The notes under the pieces: model-generated
What the model saw: the letters and a program-made list of their open reading frames with translations, nothing else
What the model was told of the DNA's origin: nothing
The model's database searches: none
Position numbers and translations under genes: made by a program
In this document: piece by piece, positions 34,510 to 43,879 of the stretch
How positions within the stretch are numbered: the first letter of the stretch is position 1
Layout: each line of letters starts with the position of its first letter
Assembly (NCBI RefSeq): GCF_000949865.1
Contig: NZ_JWJH01000002.1
Coordinates: forward strand, 1 to 64,000
Length of the DNA: 64,000 bases
Direction of reading: 5' to 3'
Origin: Rhizobium nepotum 39/7
GTDB lineage: Bacteria; Pseudomonadota; Alphaproteobacteria; Rhizobiales; Rhizobiaceae

Positions 34510-35045
34510 TGTCCAGGCAAGGGCAGCGTCAGGCTTCCGGTTGCGATTATATCTTCAGACCTGGCAGCGAGGACGGAAGATGTTTCCATCATCCAGCCCG
34601 CCAGCCCGTCCAATTGCGGTGCCTTCTCATCTGTCTGCGGATATATATTGCGCCGGAGGGCCGCGGCAAGGGCAACGGGGTCGGATGCATCCAGCGCCGC
34701 CGCGTAGGATTCGAGCCGCCCGTAGAACATGCCAGCGAATTTCTTCATTCTTTTCGGCACGCCCTGGTCGCCGATACCAAGTTCACGGATGGAATGATCG
34801 ATATCCTGAAAAAAGGCATCGACGATCTCCTGGGCAATTTCCTGCCCGCTGACGCCGGAGGATTTGGTGCGGCGGAAATAGAGAATCATGATGACCGACA
34901 GCATCTCGAAGCGGCCCATCACAGTGTCTGGGACGCCGAGATCGAGATAAAAAGCGGGCGTGCGTGCGGCAGCCGTCAAGGTCGCGTATTGCCGGTCGAC
35001 TACGGCGCGGTTGTTGTTTTTCTTCTTGAACAGCCCGAATATCAT
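34506..35045 (-). CDS. ubiquinol-cytochrome c chaperone (CBP3 family)
   Basis: This encodes 179 residues from ATG 35045, where MIFGLFKKKNNNRAVVDR begins after GGAAA. The core TPAFYLDLGVPDTVMGRFEM, LSVIMILYFRRTK and the RELGIGDQGVPKRMKKFAG segment match the Cbp3/UQCC1 family, which helps assemble the cytochrome bc1 complex. It is first of the run CBP3-DUF177-plsX-fabH and divergent from bamE, a very common alphaproteobacterial arrangement. Confidence 0.9.
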   Translation of the reverse strand: MIFGLFKKKNNNRAVVDRQYATLTAAARTPAFYLDLGVPDTVMGRFEMLSVIMILYFRRTKSSGVSGQEIAQEIVDAFFQDIDHSIRELGIGDQGVPKRMKKFAGMFYGRLESYAAALDASDPVALAAALRRNIYPQTDEKAPQLDGLAGWMMETSSVLAARSEDIIATGSLTLPLPGQ

Positions 35046-35303
35046 CTTTTTTTCCGAACGGGCTGGTGAACCGCCCATCGCACTTGTTGCATGATCGCCA
35101 AAGCTGGTTTACCGAAGCATCCACGAATTGCAATGCTGTCGCGGTCACGTTCGTCTTTCGGCTGAAACAGTCGAAGAGACCGAGGAGTTCCAAAAGGCCG
35201 GGAAAGCATTGAAATTGAGGGGTGATCGGGTTTTTCCGTCCCCGGATTGACACAATCATGTGCACAGACACTGTGCATCACGCAATGCCGGAAGGTGCCA
35301 TTC

Positions 35304-35834
35304 ATGATCGCAGTCGGAGAAAAGCAGTTGAGCAAGCAGAAATCCGCAAGTCACGGCAAAATTCTGAGCAAGACCGCCATCGCAATCGTCATCGCGTCCG
35401 GCCTGCTTTCCGCCTGCACCAAAACCACCGACGTGTTTCACAACGGCTACATCATGGACGAGCAGTCGCTTCAGCTGATCCCGGAAGGTTCCAGCCGCGA
35501 GCAGGTTCTCTTGACCATGGGCACGCCCTCGACCACGGCGACCTTCGGCAACGAGGTTTTCTACTACATCTCGCAGAAGCGCGTGCGCCGCGCCGCTTTC
35601 ATGAAGCCGACGCTGGTCGAGCAGAACATTCTCGCCATCTATTTCAACAAGGACGGCGTGATCGAGCGCAAGGCGAATTACGCGCTGCAGGACGGCAAGG
35701 TCTTCGACAGCATTTCGCGCACCACCCCGACCGGCGGCAAGGATCTCACCTTCCTGCAGCAGCTGCTCTCCGGCGGCACCTCGGGCGCCAATATCGCCAA
35801 GAGCATTCTCGGTCAGGGCAACAACACTCCCTGA
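35304..35834 (+). CDS. bamE: outer-membrane assembly lipoprotein BamE
   Basis: This encodes 176 residues from ATG 35304, eight bases after GGAAGG. A basic N-terminus and hydrophobic stretch end in a lipobox (LLSAC), giving an outer-membrane lipoprotein. The SmpA/OmlA domain has GYIMDEQSLQLIPEGSSREQ, VLLTMGTPSTTATFGNEVFY and a YISQK strand. It is part of the BAM complex that inserts beta-barrel proteins. The tail after residue 130 is Gly/Ser-rich. It is divergent from the CBP3 gene and convergent with hppA. Confidence 0.92.
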   Translation: MIAVGEKQLSKQKSASHGKILSKTAIAIVIASGLLSACTKTTDVFHNGYIMDEQSLQLIPEGSSREQVLLTMGTPSTTATFGNEVFYYISQKRVRRAAFMKPTLVEQNILAIYFNKDGVIERKANYALQDGKVFDSISRTTPTGGKDLTFLQQLLSGGTSGANIAKSILGQGNNTP

Positions 35835-35855
35835 CCGGAACAGAACGGCAAAACC

Positions 35856-35885
35856 AAAGGCCCGTGGATCACTCCACGGGCCTTT
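35856..35885. terminator. bidirectional terminator of bamE and hppA
   Basis: A 13-base perfect stem (AAAGGCCCGTGGA 35856-35868 with TCCACGGGCCTTT 35873-35885) closes a TCAC loop, with a TTTT run on the plus side and A-rich sequence on the other, between convergent genes. Confidence 0.9.
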
Positions 35886-35909
35886 TCTCTGTGTAAACCC
35901 GGAAGGTGT

Positions 35910-38048
35910 TCAGCCGGCAAGAACCGCCAGCAGCAGCAGCGCCACGATGTTGGTGATCTTGATGGCCGGGTTGACGGCGGGACCGGCGGTGTCCTTGTAA
36001 GGATCGCCGACCGTATCACCCGTCACCGACGCCTTGTGGGCGTCCGAACCCTTGATGTGGCGCACGCCGTCCTTGTCGACGAAACCATCCTCGAAGCTCT
36101 TCTTGGCATTATCCCACGCACCGCCGCCGGAGGTCATGGAAATGGCCACGAACAGTCCATTGATGATGACGCCGAGCAGAGACGCGCCCAGCGCCGCAAA
36201 GGCCGAGGCCTTGGAGCCGGAGATCAGAAGTACGCCGAAATAAACGACGAGCGGCGCCAGAACCGGCAGCAGCGACGGAATGATCATCTCCTTGATCGCC
36301 GCCTTGGTCAAAAGATCGACCGCCCTGCCGTAATCCGGTTTTTCCGTGCCGGCCATGATGCCGGGTTTTTCCCGGAACTGCCGGCGCACTTCCTCCACGA
36401 TCGAACTTGCGGCCTTGCCGACCGCCGTCATGGCGATGCCGCCGAAAAGATAGGGGATCATGCCGCCGAACAGCAGACCGGCAACGACGTAAGGATTGGC
36501 AAGGCTGAAGGATATTTCGCCAATGTCCTTGAAGTAAGGATAGGTGTCGCCATTGGCGGCGAAATAGGCCAGGTCGTTGGAATAGGCCGCAAACAGCACC
36601 AGCGCGCCGAGACCGGCCGAGCCGATGGCGTAACCCTTGGTCACGGCCTTGGTGGTGTTGCCGACGGCATCCAGCGCATCGGTCGCCTTGCGCACATCCG
36701 GATCGAGACCGGCCATTTCGGCAATGCCGCCGGCATTGTCCGTTACCGGACCGAAAGCGTCGAGCGCCACGATCATGCCCGCCAGCCCGAGCATGGCGGT
36801 GACCGCGATGCCGGTGCCGAACAGGCCGGCGAGCTGGTAGGTTCCGATGATGCCGCCGACGATAACGATGGCCGGCAGCGCCGTCGATTCCAGCGAGACC
36901 GCAAGGCCCTGGATGACGTTGGTGCCGTGGCCGGTCACCGATGCCTGCGCGATGGAATTGACCGGGCGTTTGTTGGTGCCGGTATAATATTCGGTGATGA
37001 CCACGATCAGCGCCGTCACGACAAGGCCGACGATGCCGCACAGGAAGAGGTTCGTGCCGGTGATCTCCATTCCGGCAACGGTGCCGATGGTTCCCCAGCC
37101 GACCGTCGCATAGGTGGCAACCGCGAGGCCGGCGATCGAGAAGATGCCGGTGGCGATCAGCCCTTTATAGAGCGCGCCCATGATGGAGTTGTTGGTGCCG
37201 AGCTTGACGAAGAAGGTTCCGGCAATCGAGGTCAGGATGCAGGCGCCGCAAATCGCCAGCGGATAGGTCATGGCGCCTTCCAGAATGGGCGTCCCGGCAA
37301 AGAAGATCGAGGCAAGCACCATGGTCGCGACCACCGAGACGGCATAGGTCTCGAAAAGGTCGGCCGCCATGCCGGCGCAGTCACCGACATTGTCGCCGAC
37401 ATTGTCGGCGATCGTTGCCGGGTTGCGGGGGTCATCCTCTGGAATGCCCGCTTCGACCTTGCCGACGAGATCGCCACCGACATCCGCGCCCTTGGTGAAG
37501 ATGCCGCCGCCGAGACGGGCGAAGATGGAGATAAGAGACGCGCCGAAACCGAGCGACACCAGCGCGTCGATCACTTCGCGCGATCCGGCCGGATGCCCCA
37601 TGACCGAGGTCAGGATGAAATAATAAATGGAGACGCCGAGCAGGGCGAGACCCGCCACCAGCATGCCGGTGATGGCGCCCGACTTGAAGGCGATGTCGAG
37701 ACCGGCGGAAAGGCTGTGGGACGCGGCCTGCGCGGTGCGCAGATTGGCCCTGACCGAAACATGCATGCCAATGAAACCGGCAAGCCCGGAAAGCACCGCG
37801 CCGACGAGGAAACCGGCGGCTGCCATTGCCGACAGCAGATACCAGGCAAGAACGGCGACGATCAATCCGACGATGGCGATGGTGAGATATTGACGGGTGA
37901 GATAAGCCTGCGCACCTTCACGGATAAAACCTGCTATTTCACGCATACGCTCGTTGCCCTGATCGGCATCGAGAACGCTCTTGGTTGTCCATGCCGCGTA
38001 AACCACGGACAGGACCCCACATAAAATGACTATGGGTATTACGGTCAT
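35910..38048 (-). CDS. hppA: membrane proton-translocating pyrophosphatase (K+-insensitive type)
   Basis: This encodes 712 residues with about 16 membrane helices, pumping protons while hydrolysing pyrophosphate. The active-site motif [20 protein letters not shown] and [20 protein letters not shown] are intact, and the C-terminal [16 protein letters not shown] is present. The residue deciding potassium dependence is Lys in [11 protein letters not shown], which marks the K+-insensitive class. The start is ATG 38048, nine bases from GGAGG; the GTG at 38054 is too close to it. Confidence 0.95.
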   Translation of the reverse strand: MTVIPIVILCGVLSVVYAAWTTKSVLDADQGNERMREIAGFIREGAQAYLTRQYLTIAIVGLIVAVLAWYLLSAMAAAGFLVGAVLSGLAGFIGMHVSVRANLRTAQAASHSLSAGLDIAFKSGAITGMLVAGLALLGVSIYYFILTSVMGHPAGSREVIDALVSLGFGASLISIFARLGGGIFTKGADVGGDLVGKVEAGIPEDDPRNPATIADNVGDNVGDCAGMAADLFETYAVSVVATMVLASIFFAGTPILEGAMTYPLAICGACILTSIAGTFFVKLGTNNSIMGALYKGLIATGIFSIAGLAVATYATVGWGTIGTVAGMEITGTNLFLCGIVGLVVTALIVVITEYYTGTNKRPVNSIAQASVTGHGTNVIQGLAVSLESTALPAIVIVGGIIGTYQLAGLFGTGIAVTAMLGLAGMIVALDAFGPVTDNAGGIAEMAGLDPDVRKATDALDAVGNTTKAVTKGYAIGSAGLGALVLFAAYSNDLAYFAANGDTYPYFKDIGEISFSLANPYVVAGLLFGGMIPYLFGGIAMTAVGKAASSIVEEVRRQFREKPGIMAGTEKPDYGRAVDLLTKAAIKEMIIPSLLPVLAPLVVYFGVLLISGSKASAFAALGASLLGVIINGLFVAISMTSGGGAWDNAKKSFEDGFVDKDGVRHIKGSDAHKASVTGDTVGDPYKDTAGPAVNPAIKITNIVALLLLAVLAG

Positions 38049-38269
38049 GCGCACTTACCTCCCAATAGGCCGGGTCTCACTCCCTCCCCGGCGTGGCGAA
38101 ACCTTGTGCAAGGACCGGCGCGATCATGTGCGCACCAAGTCCTGTCGTGGCCATATATTCCCCTCCCAAGGAAAAATGACCTGCGCGGCAAGATTGCGTT
38201 GGCGAAAGGCGCGGCGTCAAGCCCACAAATTCGCCTGAAACATGAAAGGGGTAGAGAACGAACGCGATC

Positions 38270-39493
38270 TTACGCGGCGCTCCTGCGCGGGGTCAGCAGC
38301 AGAGACACAACCAGCAGCAGGCAAAGACCCGCAACGGGCCAGATGACGAGGTTCATCACCGACCAGCCCCAGGCCGTGAACACCTTGCCGGAAGAGAAGG
38401 ACGAGAGCGCCACCGTGCCAAACAGCACGATATCGTGAAAGCCCTGCACCTTGTCCGCCTCATGCGGGCGGTAGCTCGACGTGATGATGGCGGTCGCGCC
38501 GATAAAGCCGAAGTTCCAGCCAAGTCCGAGAAGAATCAGCGCCGCCCAGAAATTCCACAATTCGATGCCCATATGCGCGACCACGGCGCAGGCCATCAGC
38601 ACCACGAGACCGGCTGCGACGATTTTTTCCGCGCCGAATCGCGCAATCAGCATGCCGGTGAAGAAACTCGGGCCGAACATGGCCAGAACGTGCCATTGGA
38701 TGCCGAGCGTCGCAAGTTCGGTGGGGAAACCGCAGCCAATCACCATGGCGAGCGGCGCACCGGTCATCATGAAGGTCATCAACGCGTAGGAACCGATGCC
38801 GCAGACCATGCCGGTGATGAAACGGCGCGTGCGGACGATTTCCGACAGGGGTCGCGCCGCCTGCGCGTGGATGGACGCCGCCTTCGGATCCGGTAACTTC
38901 AGAAATGACAGAATGACGATGGCAATGATGCCGAGCGGCACCAGCGCGATGAAAGCGCCGGCGAAGGTGACCGGCGCGAAGACATCCTTGCCGAAAATGG
39001 CAAGCTGCGGCCCGACGATGGCCGAGATGATACCGCCGGCCAATATCCAGGAAATGGCCTTCGGCTTGTAGAAGGAGGGCGATGCATCGGCGGCGGCGAA
39101 GCGGATTTTCTGCGTGAAGCCGCCGGAAATGCCGATCAGCAGCAGGCCGATGGCGAATAGCCAGAAGTCGGAGCGGAAAAGCGCCACTGCCGCTATTCCC
39201 CCGCCGATTGAGCACATCAGCGCGCCGACCATGAAACCGGCCCTGCGGCCGAGAAAACGCGACGCCGCAGCAACGCAGATGGCGCCAAGCGCCACGCCGA
39301 TGTTGAAACCGGTGAGCGGCGCAGTTGCCAGCGACTTGTCCGCGCCGAGCAACTGATAACCGGCGAGCGCACCGACCGAAAAGCTCAAGGGCGCAGCCGA
39401 TCCCATGATCGCCTGCGCGGTGGTCAGAAGGAAGACGTTGCGCTTCGCCTCGTCCAGTTGAACTTCAAGTCCGGGGACGGAAACGTCGCTCAT
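38270..39493 (-). CDS. MFS transporter
   Basis: This encodes 407 residues with about 12 hydrophobic segments and a long cytosolic loop after helix 6 (LKLPDPKAASIHAQAARPLS). A motif-A-like GRRAGFMVGAL follows helix 2. The substrate cannot be read. It starts 22 bases after the nusB stop on the same strand and could be the last gene of a ribH-nusB unit, although no functional link is evident. Confidence 0.85.
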   Translation of the reverse strand: MSDVSVPGLEVQLDEAKRNVFLLTTAQAIMGSAAPLSFSVGALAGYQLLGADKSLATAPLTGFNIGVALGAICVAAASRFLGRRAGFMVGALMCSIGGGIAAVALFRSDFWLFAIGLLLIGISGGFTQKIRFAAADASPSFYKPKAISWILAGGIISAIVGPQLAIFGKDVFAPVTFAGAFIALVPLGIIAIVILSFLKLPDPKAASIHAQAARPLSEIVRTRRFITGMVCGIGSYALMTFMMTGAPLAMVIGCGFPTELATLGIQWHVLAMFGPSFFTGMLIARFGAEKIVAAGLVVLMACAVVAHMGIELWNFWAALILLGLGWNFGFIGATAIITSSYRPHEADKVQGFHDIVLFGTVALSSFSSGKVFTAWGWSVMNLVIWPVAGLCLLLVVSLLLTPRRSAA

Positions 39494-39514
39494 GTCTTCC
39501 TCACCTAAGGTATT

Positions 39515-40012
39515 TTAGCGTTTTGCCTCGCCGCGCACCTGCTTGGCGATGCGGTCCAGAACCGCGTTCACAAGCTTCGGCTCGTCGTGTTCGAAGAAAG
39601 CACGGGCGATTTCGACATATTCGGTCACGATGACGGCGACCGGCACGTCCTTGCGCTCGAGAATCTCGAAAGTGCCGGCACGCAGGATGGCGCGCACGGT
39701 GGCGTCAAGACGCGACAGCGGCCAGTCTTCCAGAAGTGCCGAACGGACCAGGGGGTCGATCTTCGTCTGGTCGCGGACAACGCCGGATACGATGGAACGG
39801 AACCAGGAAGGATCGGCCTTCAGATAGGTATCGCCGTCAACTTCCTGTCCGAGGCGATGCGCCTCGTATTCGGCCACGACTTCCACCACGCCGGTTCCGC
39901 CGACATCCATCTGGTAAAGCGCCTGTACGGCAGCAAGACGCGCAGCACCGCGCTGGTTGGCGGGCTTTACCGAAGGCTGGCGCGGTTCGCCGCCATTTTC
40001 AATATCCGACAT
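39515..40012 (-). CDS. nusB: transcription antitermination protein NusB
   Basis: This encodes 165 residues from ATG 40012 ([10 protein letters not shown]); GTG 40024 would overlap ribH and is possible. The all-helical NusB domain begins at [19 protein letters not shown] and ends with [30 protein letters not shown]. It binds boxA with S10 during rRNA transcription. It is directly behind ribH (four bases), the conserved ribH-nusB pair. Confidence 0.94.
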   Translation of the reverse strand: MSDIENGGEPRQPSVKPANQRGAARLAAVQALYQMDVGGTGVVEVVAEYEAHRLGQEVDGDTYLKADPSWFRSIVSGVVRDQTKIDPLVRSALLEDWPLSRLDATVRAILRAGTFEILERKDVPVAVIVTEYVEIARAFFEHDEPKLVNAVLDRIAKQVRGEAKR

Positions 40013-40016
40013 GCGT

Positions 40017-40463
40017 TCAGCCACCCAGTTTTTTCTTGAGCTCGATCATCGTCAACGCAGCGCGGGCGGCAAAACCACCCTTGTCCTTGTCGGAACGACG
40101 CACACGCGCCCATGCCTGCTCGTCGTTTTCGACGGTGAGGATGCCATTGCCGATGGCGAGCGATTCGCTGACGGCGAGATCCATCAGGGCGCGCGAGGAT
40201 TCGTTGGAGACGATGTCGAAGTGGTAGGTCTCGCCACGAATGACCATGCCGAGCGCTACGAAACCTTCATATTCCGTGCCTTCATTGTCGCCGCCATCCA
40301 GCGCCATGGCAATGGCAGCGGGGATTTCGAGCGCGCCAGGAACCGTGATGACGTCATAGGTTGCGCCTGCCTCATCGAGCGCGAATTTCGCGCCTTCGAG
40401 AAGAGCGTCTGCCATATCGTCGTAAAAGCGTGCTTCCACGATAAGAAGATGGGGTTTGGACAT
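40017..40463 (-). CDS. ribH: 6,7-dimethyl-8-ribityllumazine synthase
   Basis: This encodes 148 residues from ATG 40463 behind AGGAAA; the longer frame to 40541 has no support. Lumazine synthase motifs are present: [15 protein letters not shown], the [10 protein letters not shown] loop, [20 protein letters not shown] and GILTVEND. It makes the riboflavin precursor from ribityl-uracil and dihydroxybutanone phosphate. A LysE gene and a repeat separate it from ribE-ribD, while nusB follows directly. Confidence 0.95.
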   Translation of the reverse strand: MSKPHLLIVEARFYDDMADALLEGAKFALDEAGATYDVITVPGALEIPAAIAMALDGGDNEGTEYEGFVALGMVIRGETYHFDIVSNESSRALMDLAVSESLAIGNGILTVENDEQAWARVRRSDKDKGGFAARAALTMIELKKKLGG

Positions 40464-40569
40464 GGGATTTTCCTGAAAAGGTTCGGGCCGGATCATACCG
40501 GCTTTTGCGGCGGTCAAACCACGGCTGGCCGTTTTTGGCAAGTAATTTCATGTGTCACCCGCGCAAGAG

Positions 40570-40585
40570 GCCCCGTTTGCGGGGC
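40570..40585 (-). terminator. hairpin after the LysE-family gene
   Basis: GCCCCG (40570-40575) and CGGGGC (40580-40585) form a six-base perfect stem with a TTTG loop, 43 bases past the LysE stop and before ribH. There is no long T run, so it may only attenuate. Confidence 0.5.
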
Positions 40586-40627
40586 ATTTGGCCGGTTTTA
40601 CGCCTTATCCGGCACAGCACGCGAAAA

Positions 40628-41260
40628 TCAGGTTTTCTGGAATGCCAGATGGATGCCGAGCCCCATCAGCACCGTTCCGGCCGCGCGGCGGGCAAGTCCC
40701 TGCACCCTGCTGGAACGCTTCAGGCGCCCGACCATGGCCCCTGCCAGAAGCACGCCGACGAGATCGGCGGAGGAAAAGATGAAATTGACGGCGATGCCGA
40801 GGATCAGCAATTGCAGCCAGACCGGAAAGGCCGCCGCCGGATCGACGAATTGCGGCAGAAACGCCAGAAAAAACAGCGCTGTCTTCGGATTGAGCACATC
40901 GACGATGATGCTGTCGATGAAGGCGCGCCTTGCCGATTTCGGTTCTATGGTCAGATTGATGGCCTCGCCTTCGAGCTTGCTGCGCAGCATCGAGAAGCCG
41001 AGCCAGATGAGATACAGAGCGCCGCACAGTTTTACAGCGAGGTAAAGCCAGGGCACCGCCTGAAACAGCACCGAAAGCCCGGCCGCCGAGGCGAAGATGT
41101 GGAAATAACAGCCGACATGGATGCCCAGAACCGCCATCAGTCCGGCAAACCGGCCGCGCGCCATGGTCTGCGCCGCCGCATAAAGCATGGCTGGGCCGGG
41201 GATGTAGGCAAACAGGGCAGTGGTGATGAAAAAGGCTGTCAGCAGTTCGAAAGACGGCAT
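40628..41260 (-). CDS. LysE-family amino-acid/homoserine exporter
   Basis: This encodes 210 residues with about six hydrophobic segments. The family start (FFITTALFAYIPGPAMLYAA) and the HVGCYFHIFASAAGLSVL segment are intact, with the LCGALYLIWLGFSML helix after. It is a probable inner-membrane exporter of amino acids or homoserine lactone-like compounds; the substrate is unknown. It lies between ribH and ribE on the same strand, an unusual position for this pathway cluster. Confidence 0.88.
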   Translation of the reverse strand: MPSFELLTAFFITTALFAYIPGPAMLYAAAQTMARGRFAGLMAVLGIHVGCYFHIFASAAGLSVLFQAVPWLYLAVKLCGALYLIWLGFSMLRSKLEGEAINLTIEPKSARRAFIDSIIVDVLNPKTALFFLAFLPQFVDPAAAFPVWLQLLILGIAVNFIFSSADLVGVLLAGAMVGRLKRSSRVQGLARRAAGTVLMGLGIHLAFQKT

Positions 41261-41382
41261 GATGTGTTCCCCTGCCCCGTTTGGGCCTACAGACGTCTTT
41301 ATTACGTTTGCGTGTCAAGCGGAAGCAATCCGTAGAACAACAATCGGTCTGCAGCGATTATGGATGAAGGCAACGCCACCTC

Positions 41383-41495
41383 CGTCATGCCGGACCTGAT
41401 CCGGCATCCAGCCGACGCGCGTCTGCGCGGCGAGAAAAGTCCTTTCAGCCCAAAGACTTGGGCTGGCTGGATTCCGGCTCAAGGCCGGAATGACG
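41383..41495. repeat. palindromic repeat with two inner hairpins (RIME-like)
   Basis: Arms at 41383-41413 and 41465-41495 are 31 bases each with five mismatches. They enclose two inner hairpins: one around CGCGC-GTCT-GCGCG and AGCCCAA-AGAC-TTGGGCT (41447-41464). The fold matches that of the copy at 45374-45488. It fills most of the 269-base gap between ribE and the LysE gene. Confidence 0.85.
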
Positions 41496-41529
41496 AGAGA
41501 GAAATCTTCAGCCTTGGAACCTCCTCAGC

Positions 41530-42141
41530 TTACGCCGAAGGAAATTCTGCAAGCCTTGCGGCGTAACGCGCCATGGTATCGACTTCGAAATTGACGAAGT
41601 CGCCCGGCTGGCGTTCGCCCCATGTGGTGACGGTGAGCGTATGGCGGATCAGGAGTACGTCGAAATCCGTGCCTTCGACGGCGTTGACGGTCAGCGAGGT
41701 GCCATCCAGCGCGATGGAACCCTTGGGCGCCACGAATTTCGCCAGATGATCCGGGGCGCGCAGGCGGATGCGGACCGCCTCGCCTTCGGACTCGACCGAG
41801 AGGATTTCCGCCCTGCCATCGACATGGCCGGAAACGATGTGGCCGCCAAGCTCGTCGCCAATCTTCAGCGCGCGTTCCAGATTGACATGCGTGCCCTTCT
41901 GCCAGCCCGCAATCGTCGTCAGGCGCAGTGCCTCTTCCCAGGCCTCTACCTCGTACCAGCGCTCGTTGCTGCCGTCTTCCGGCAATCTCGTCACTGTCAG
42001 GCAGACGCCGCCATGGGAAATGGACGCGCCCATATCGATGGTTTTCGGATCATAATTGGTCGCCACCCGCAGACGGATGCCTTCGGCCAGAGCTTCCAGT
42101 TCGGACACGGTTCCAACATCGGTGACAATTCCGGTAAACAT
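41530..42141 (-). CDS. ribE: riboflavin synthase alpha chain
   Basis: This encodes 203 residues made of two lumazine-binding repeats. The first begins MFTGIVTDVGTV with DMGASISHGGVCLTVT, the second has GDELGGHIVSGHVDGRAEIL and GSIALDGTSLTVNAVEG. It dismutates two lumazines to riboflavin. The ATG shares its A with the ribD stop (TGATG), so translation is coupled to ribD. Confidence 0.95.
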   Translation of the reverse strand: MFTGIVTDVGTVSELEALAEGIRLRVATNYDPKTIDMGASISHGGVCLTVTRLPEDGSNERWYEVEAWEEALRLTTIAGWQKGTHVNLERALKIGDELGGHIVSGHVDGRAEILSVESEGEAVRIRLRAPDHLAKFVAPKGSIALDGTSLTVNAVEGTDFDVLLIRHTLTVTTWGERQPGDFVNFEVDTMARYAARLAEFPSA

Positions 42142-43385
42142 CAAAGCGGCCTTTCATAATCGAAACAGCGGTCCGGCCCGTAGGTGGTTTCGCTGAGCAA
42201 AACATAGTCGCCCGGAATATCGGTGCGGTTGAGCGGCGTTTCAATCCCGCCTTCACCAACCACGACCGGGCTTTCGAACAGCATCATACGGTCCACCAGA
42301 TCAGCTTCAAGGAATGATTTTGCGGCAAAAGCGCCGCCTTCGACCAGAAGTTCCGACATGCCGCGTTCGGCGAGGATGTGGAGGAGGTTTTCGAGGGTTG
42401 ATGCTTCTAGGATTTCGACGCCTGCGTCAGTTAATTGTTGGCGTCTGCGGTCGGGGTTATCCCCCTCTGCCCTGCCGGGCATCTCCCCCTCAAAGGGGGA
42501 GATCGGCAAGGGGCTATCCGCTCGCTCAAAACCTTGTCCCGTTTCCCATTCTCCAGCCTTTAATGCCTGATGGAGCGGCGCTCCATCGATCTCCCCCCTT
42601 GAGGGGGAGATGCCCGGCAGGGCAGAGGGGGGTAATACCGCGACGACCACCGGCACCTCGCGTGCACTCCCCACCAGCTTAGACGTCAACGGCAGTTCAA
42701 ACTTGCGATCCAGCACGATGCGCACCGGCGAGCGCTGCTCCATGCCAGCAATACGAACCGTCAATTCAGGATCATCCGCGATCGCGGTCCCGATCCCCAC
42801 AAGGATGCAATCGCAGCGCGCCCGGAGTTCATGCACGGCGTGGCGAGCCTCGTGCCCGGTGATCGCCACCTGCCCCTCGCCTCTCCTGCCGATCATGCCA
42901 TCGGCGGAAATGGCAAGCTTCAGAATCACATGCGGGCGTTTTTTCATCTGCCGTGTGAGGTAACCGGCGAGCGCACGTTTGCCTTCGGCGCGCAGCAGGC
43001 CGGTTTCCACCACAATGCCCGCATCCCGCAATATGGAGTAACCGCGTCCCGAAACACGCTCATCCGGATCGTCCACGGCGACCACCACACGGGCAACGCC
43101 GTATTCGACCAGCGCATTGGCGCAGGGTGGCGTCTTGCCCCAATGGGAACAGGGTTCGAGCGTGACATAGGCAGTGGCGCCGCGCGCGGCTTCGCCGGCG
43201 ATCTCCAGCGCCTGGCGCTCGGCATGGGGGCGTCCGCCAATGGCGGTCACCGCTTCGGCGATGATTTTTCCGTCTTTTACGAGAACGCAGCCAACCGACG
43301 GGTTGGTGAGCGTCTGGCCCTGATGGCGAAGAGAAACCTCGATTGCCCGGGCCATGAATTTTTCGTCATCGGCGCGGCTCGTCAC
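42141..43385 (-). CDS. ribD: bifunctional pyrimidine deaminase / reductase RibD with an inserted repeat
   Basis: This encodes 414 residues. The N-terminal deaminase has the zinc motifs HAERQALEIAG and LEPCSHWGKTPPCANAL. The C-terminal reductase has LKLAISADGMIGRRGEGQV, the PVRIVLDRKFELPL strand, and LLVEGGAFAAKSFLEADLVD. Both catalyse steps from the GTP-derived pyrimidine to ribityl-amino-uracil. The protein is about 50-60 residues longer than usual because residues about 251-310 are encoded by a 179-base palindromic repeat, kept in frame without stops in a loop of the reductase domain. ribE follows by coupling. Confidence 0.93.
   Translation of the reverse strand: MTSRADDEKFMARAIEVSLRHQGQTLTNPSVGCVLVKDGKIIAEAVTAIGGRPHAERQALEIAGEAARGATAYVTLEPCSHWGKTPPCANALVEYGVARVVVAVDDPDERVSGRGYSILRDAGIVVETGLLRAEGKRALAGYLTRQMKKRPHVILKLAISADGMIGRRGEGQVAITGHEARHAVHELRARCDCILVGIGTAIADDPELTVRIAGMEQRSPVRIVLDRKFELPLTSKLVGSAREVPVVVAVLPPSALPGISPSRGEIDGAPLHQALKAGEWETGQGFERADSPLPISPFEGEMPGRAEGDNPDRRRQQLTDAGVEILEASTLENLLHILAERGMSELLVEGGAFAAKSFLEADLVDRMMLFESPVVVGEGGIETPLNRTDIPGDYVLLSETTYGPDRCFDYERPL
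42457..42635. repeat. palindromic element inserted in frame in ribD
   Basis: Two 49-base arms (42457-42505 and 42587-42635) are inverted copies with two mismatches. Each contains its own hairpin (ATCTCCCCCT paired with AGGGGGAGAT), and the 81-base centre holds ATGGAGC-GGC-GCTCCAT (42570-42586). In the ribD frame the arms encode SALPGISPSRGEID and LPISPFEGEMPGRAEG. The CCTCTGCCCTGCCGGGCATC core resembles a repeat I recall from rhizobial intergenic regions. Confidence 0.92.
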
Positions 43386-43387
43386 GA

Positions 43388-43867
43388 CTATGCTCCGGCG
43401 TCGGTATCGCGGGCGATCTTGGCGTTGATTTCGGCAATCACATTCTCGAAATCCTCGGCATGGCTGAAATCGCGATAAACCGAGGCGTAGCGCACGAAGG
43501 CCACGTCATCGAGGCTCTTCAACGCTTCCAGAACCTGCAGGCCGATTTCTTCCGAGGGAATTTCCGTCTCGCCGGAACTTTCCAGACGGCGGGCGATGCC
43601 GGAGACGGCCCGCTCGATCCGGTCCCGGTCAACCGGGCGCTTGCGCAGCGCGATCTCGAAGGACCGCACCAGCTTTTCCCGGTCGAAGGGCAGCTTGCGG
43701 CCGCTTTTCTTGATGACCATCAGCTCGCGCAATTGCACGCGCTCATAGGTCGTGAAGCGGCCGCCGCAATCGGGGCAGATGCGCCGCCGGCGGATGGAGG
43801 TGTTATCCTCCGCCGGACGCGAGTCCTTGACCTGCGTGTCTTCGGAACCGCAAAATGGGCAGCGCAT
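43388..43867 (-). CDS. nrdR: transcriptional repressor NrdR
   Basis: This encodes 159 residues: a zinc ribbon ([13 protein letters not shown], then [17 protein letters not shown]) and an ATP-cone domain ([24 protein letters not shown]). NrdR represses ribonucleotide reductase genes when bound to dATP/ATP. It lies 12 bases after glyA and two bases before ribD, the conserved glyA-nrdR-ribD order. Confidence 0.95.
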   Translation of the reverse strand: MRCPFCGSEDTQVKDSRPAEDNTSIRRRRICPDCGGRFTTYERVQLRELMVIKKSGRKLPFDREKLVRSFEIALRKRPVDRDRIERAVSGIARRLESSGETEIPSEEIGLQVLEALKSLDDVAFVRYASVYRDFSHAEDFENVIAEINAKIARDTDAGA

Positions 43868-43879
43868 CGTTTTTCTTCC

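Noticed and set aside
36036..38024. A 662-codon open frame antisense to hppA
   Set aside because: Same situation: a stop-free shadow of a GC-rich membrane protein gene, with no ribosome-binding site or family match.
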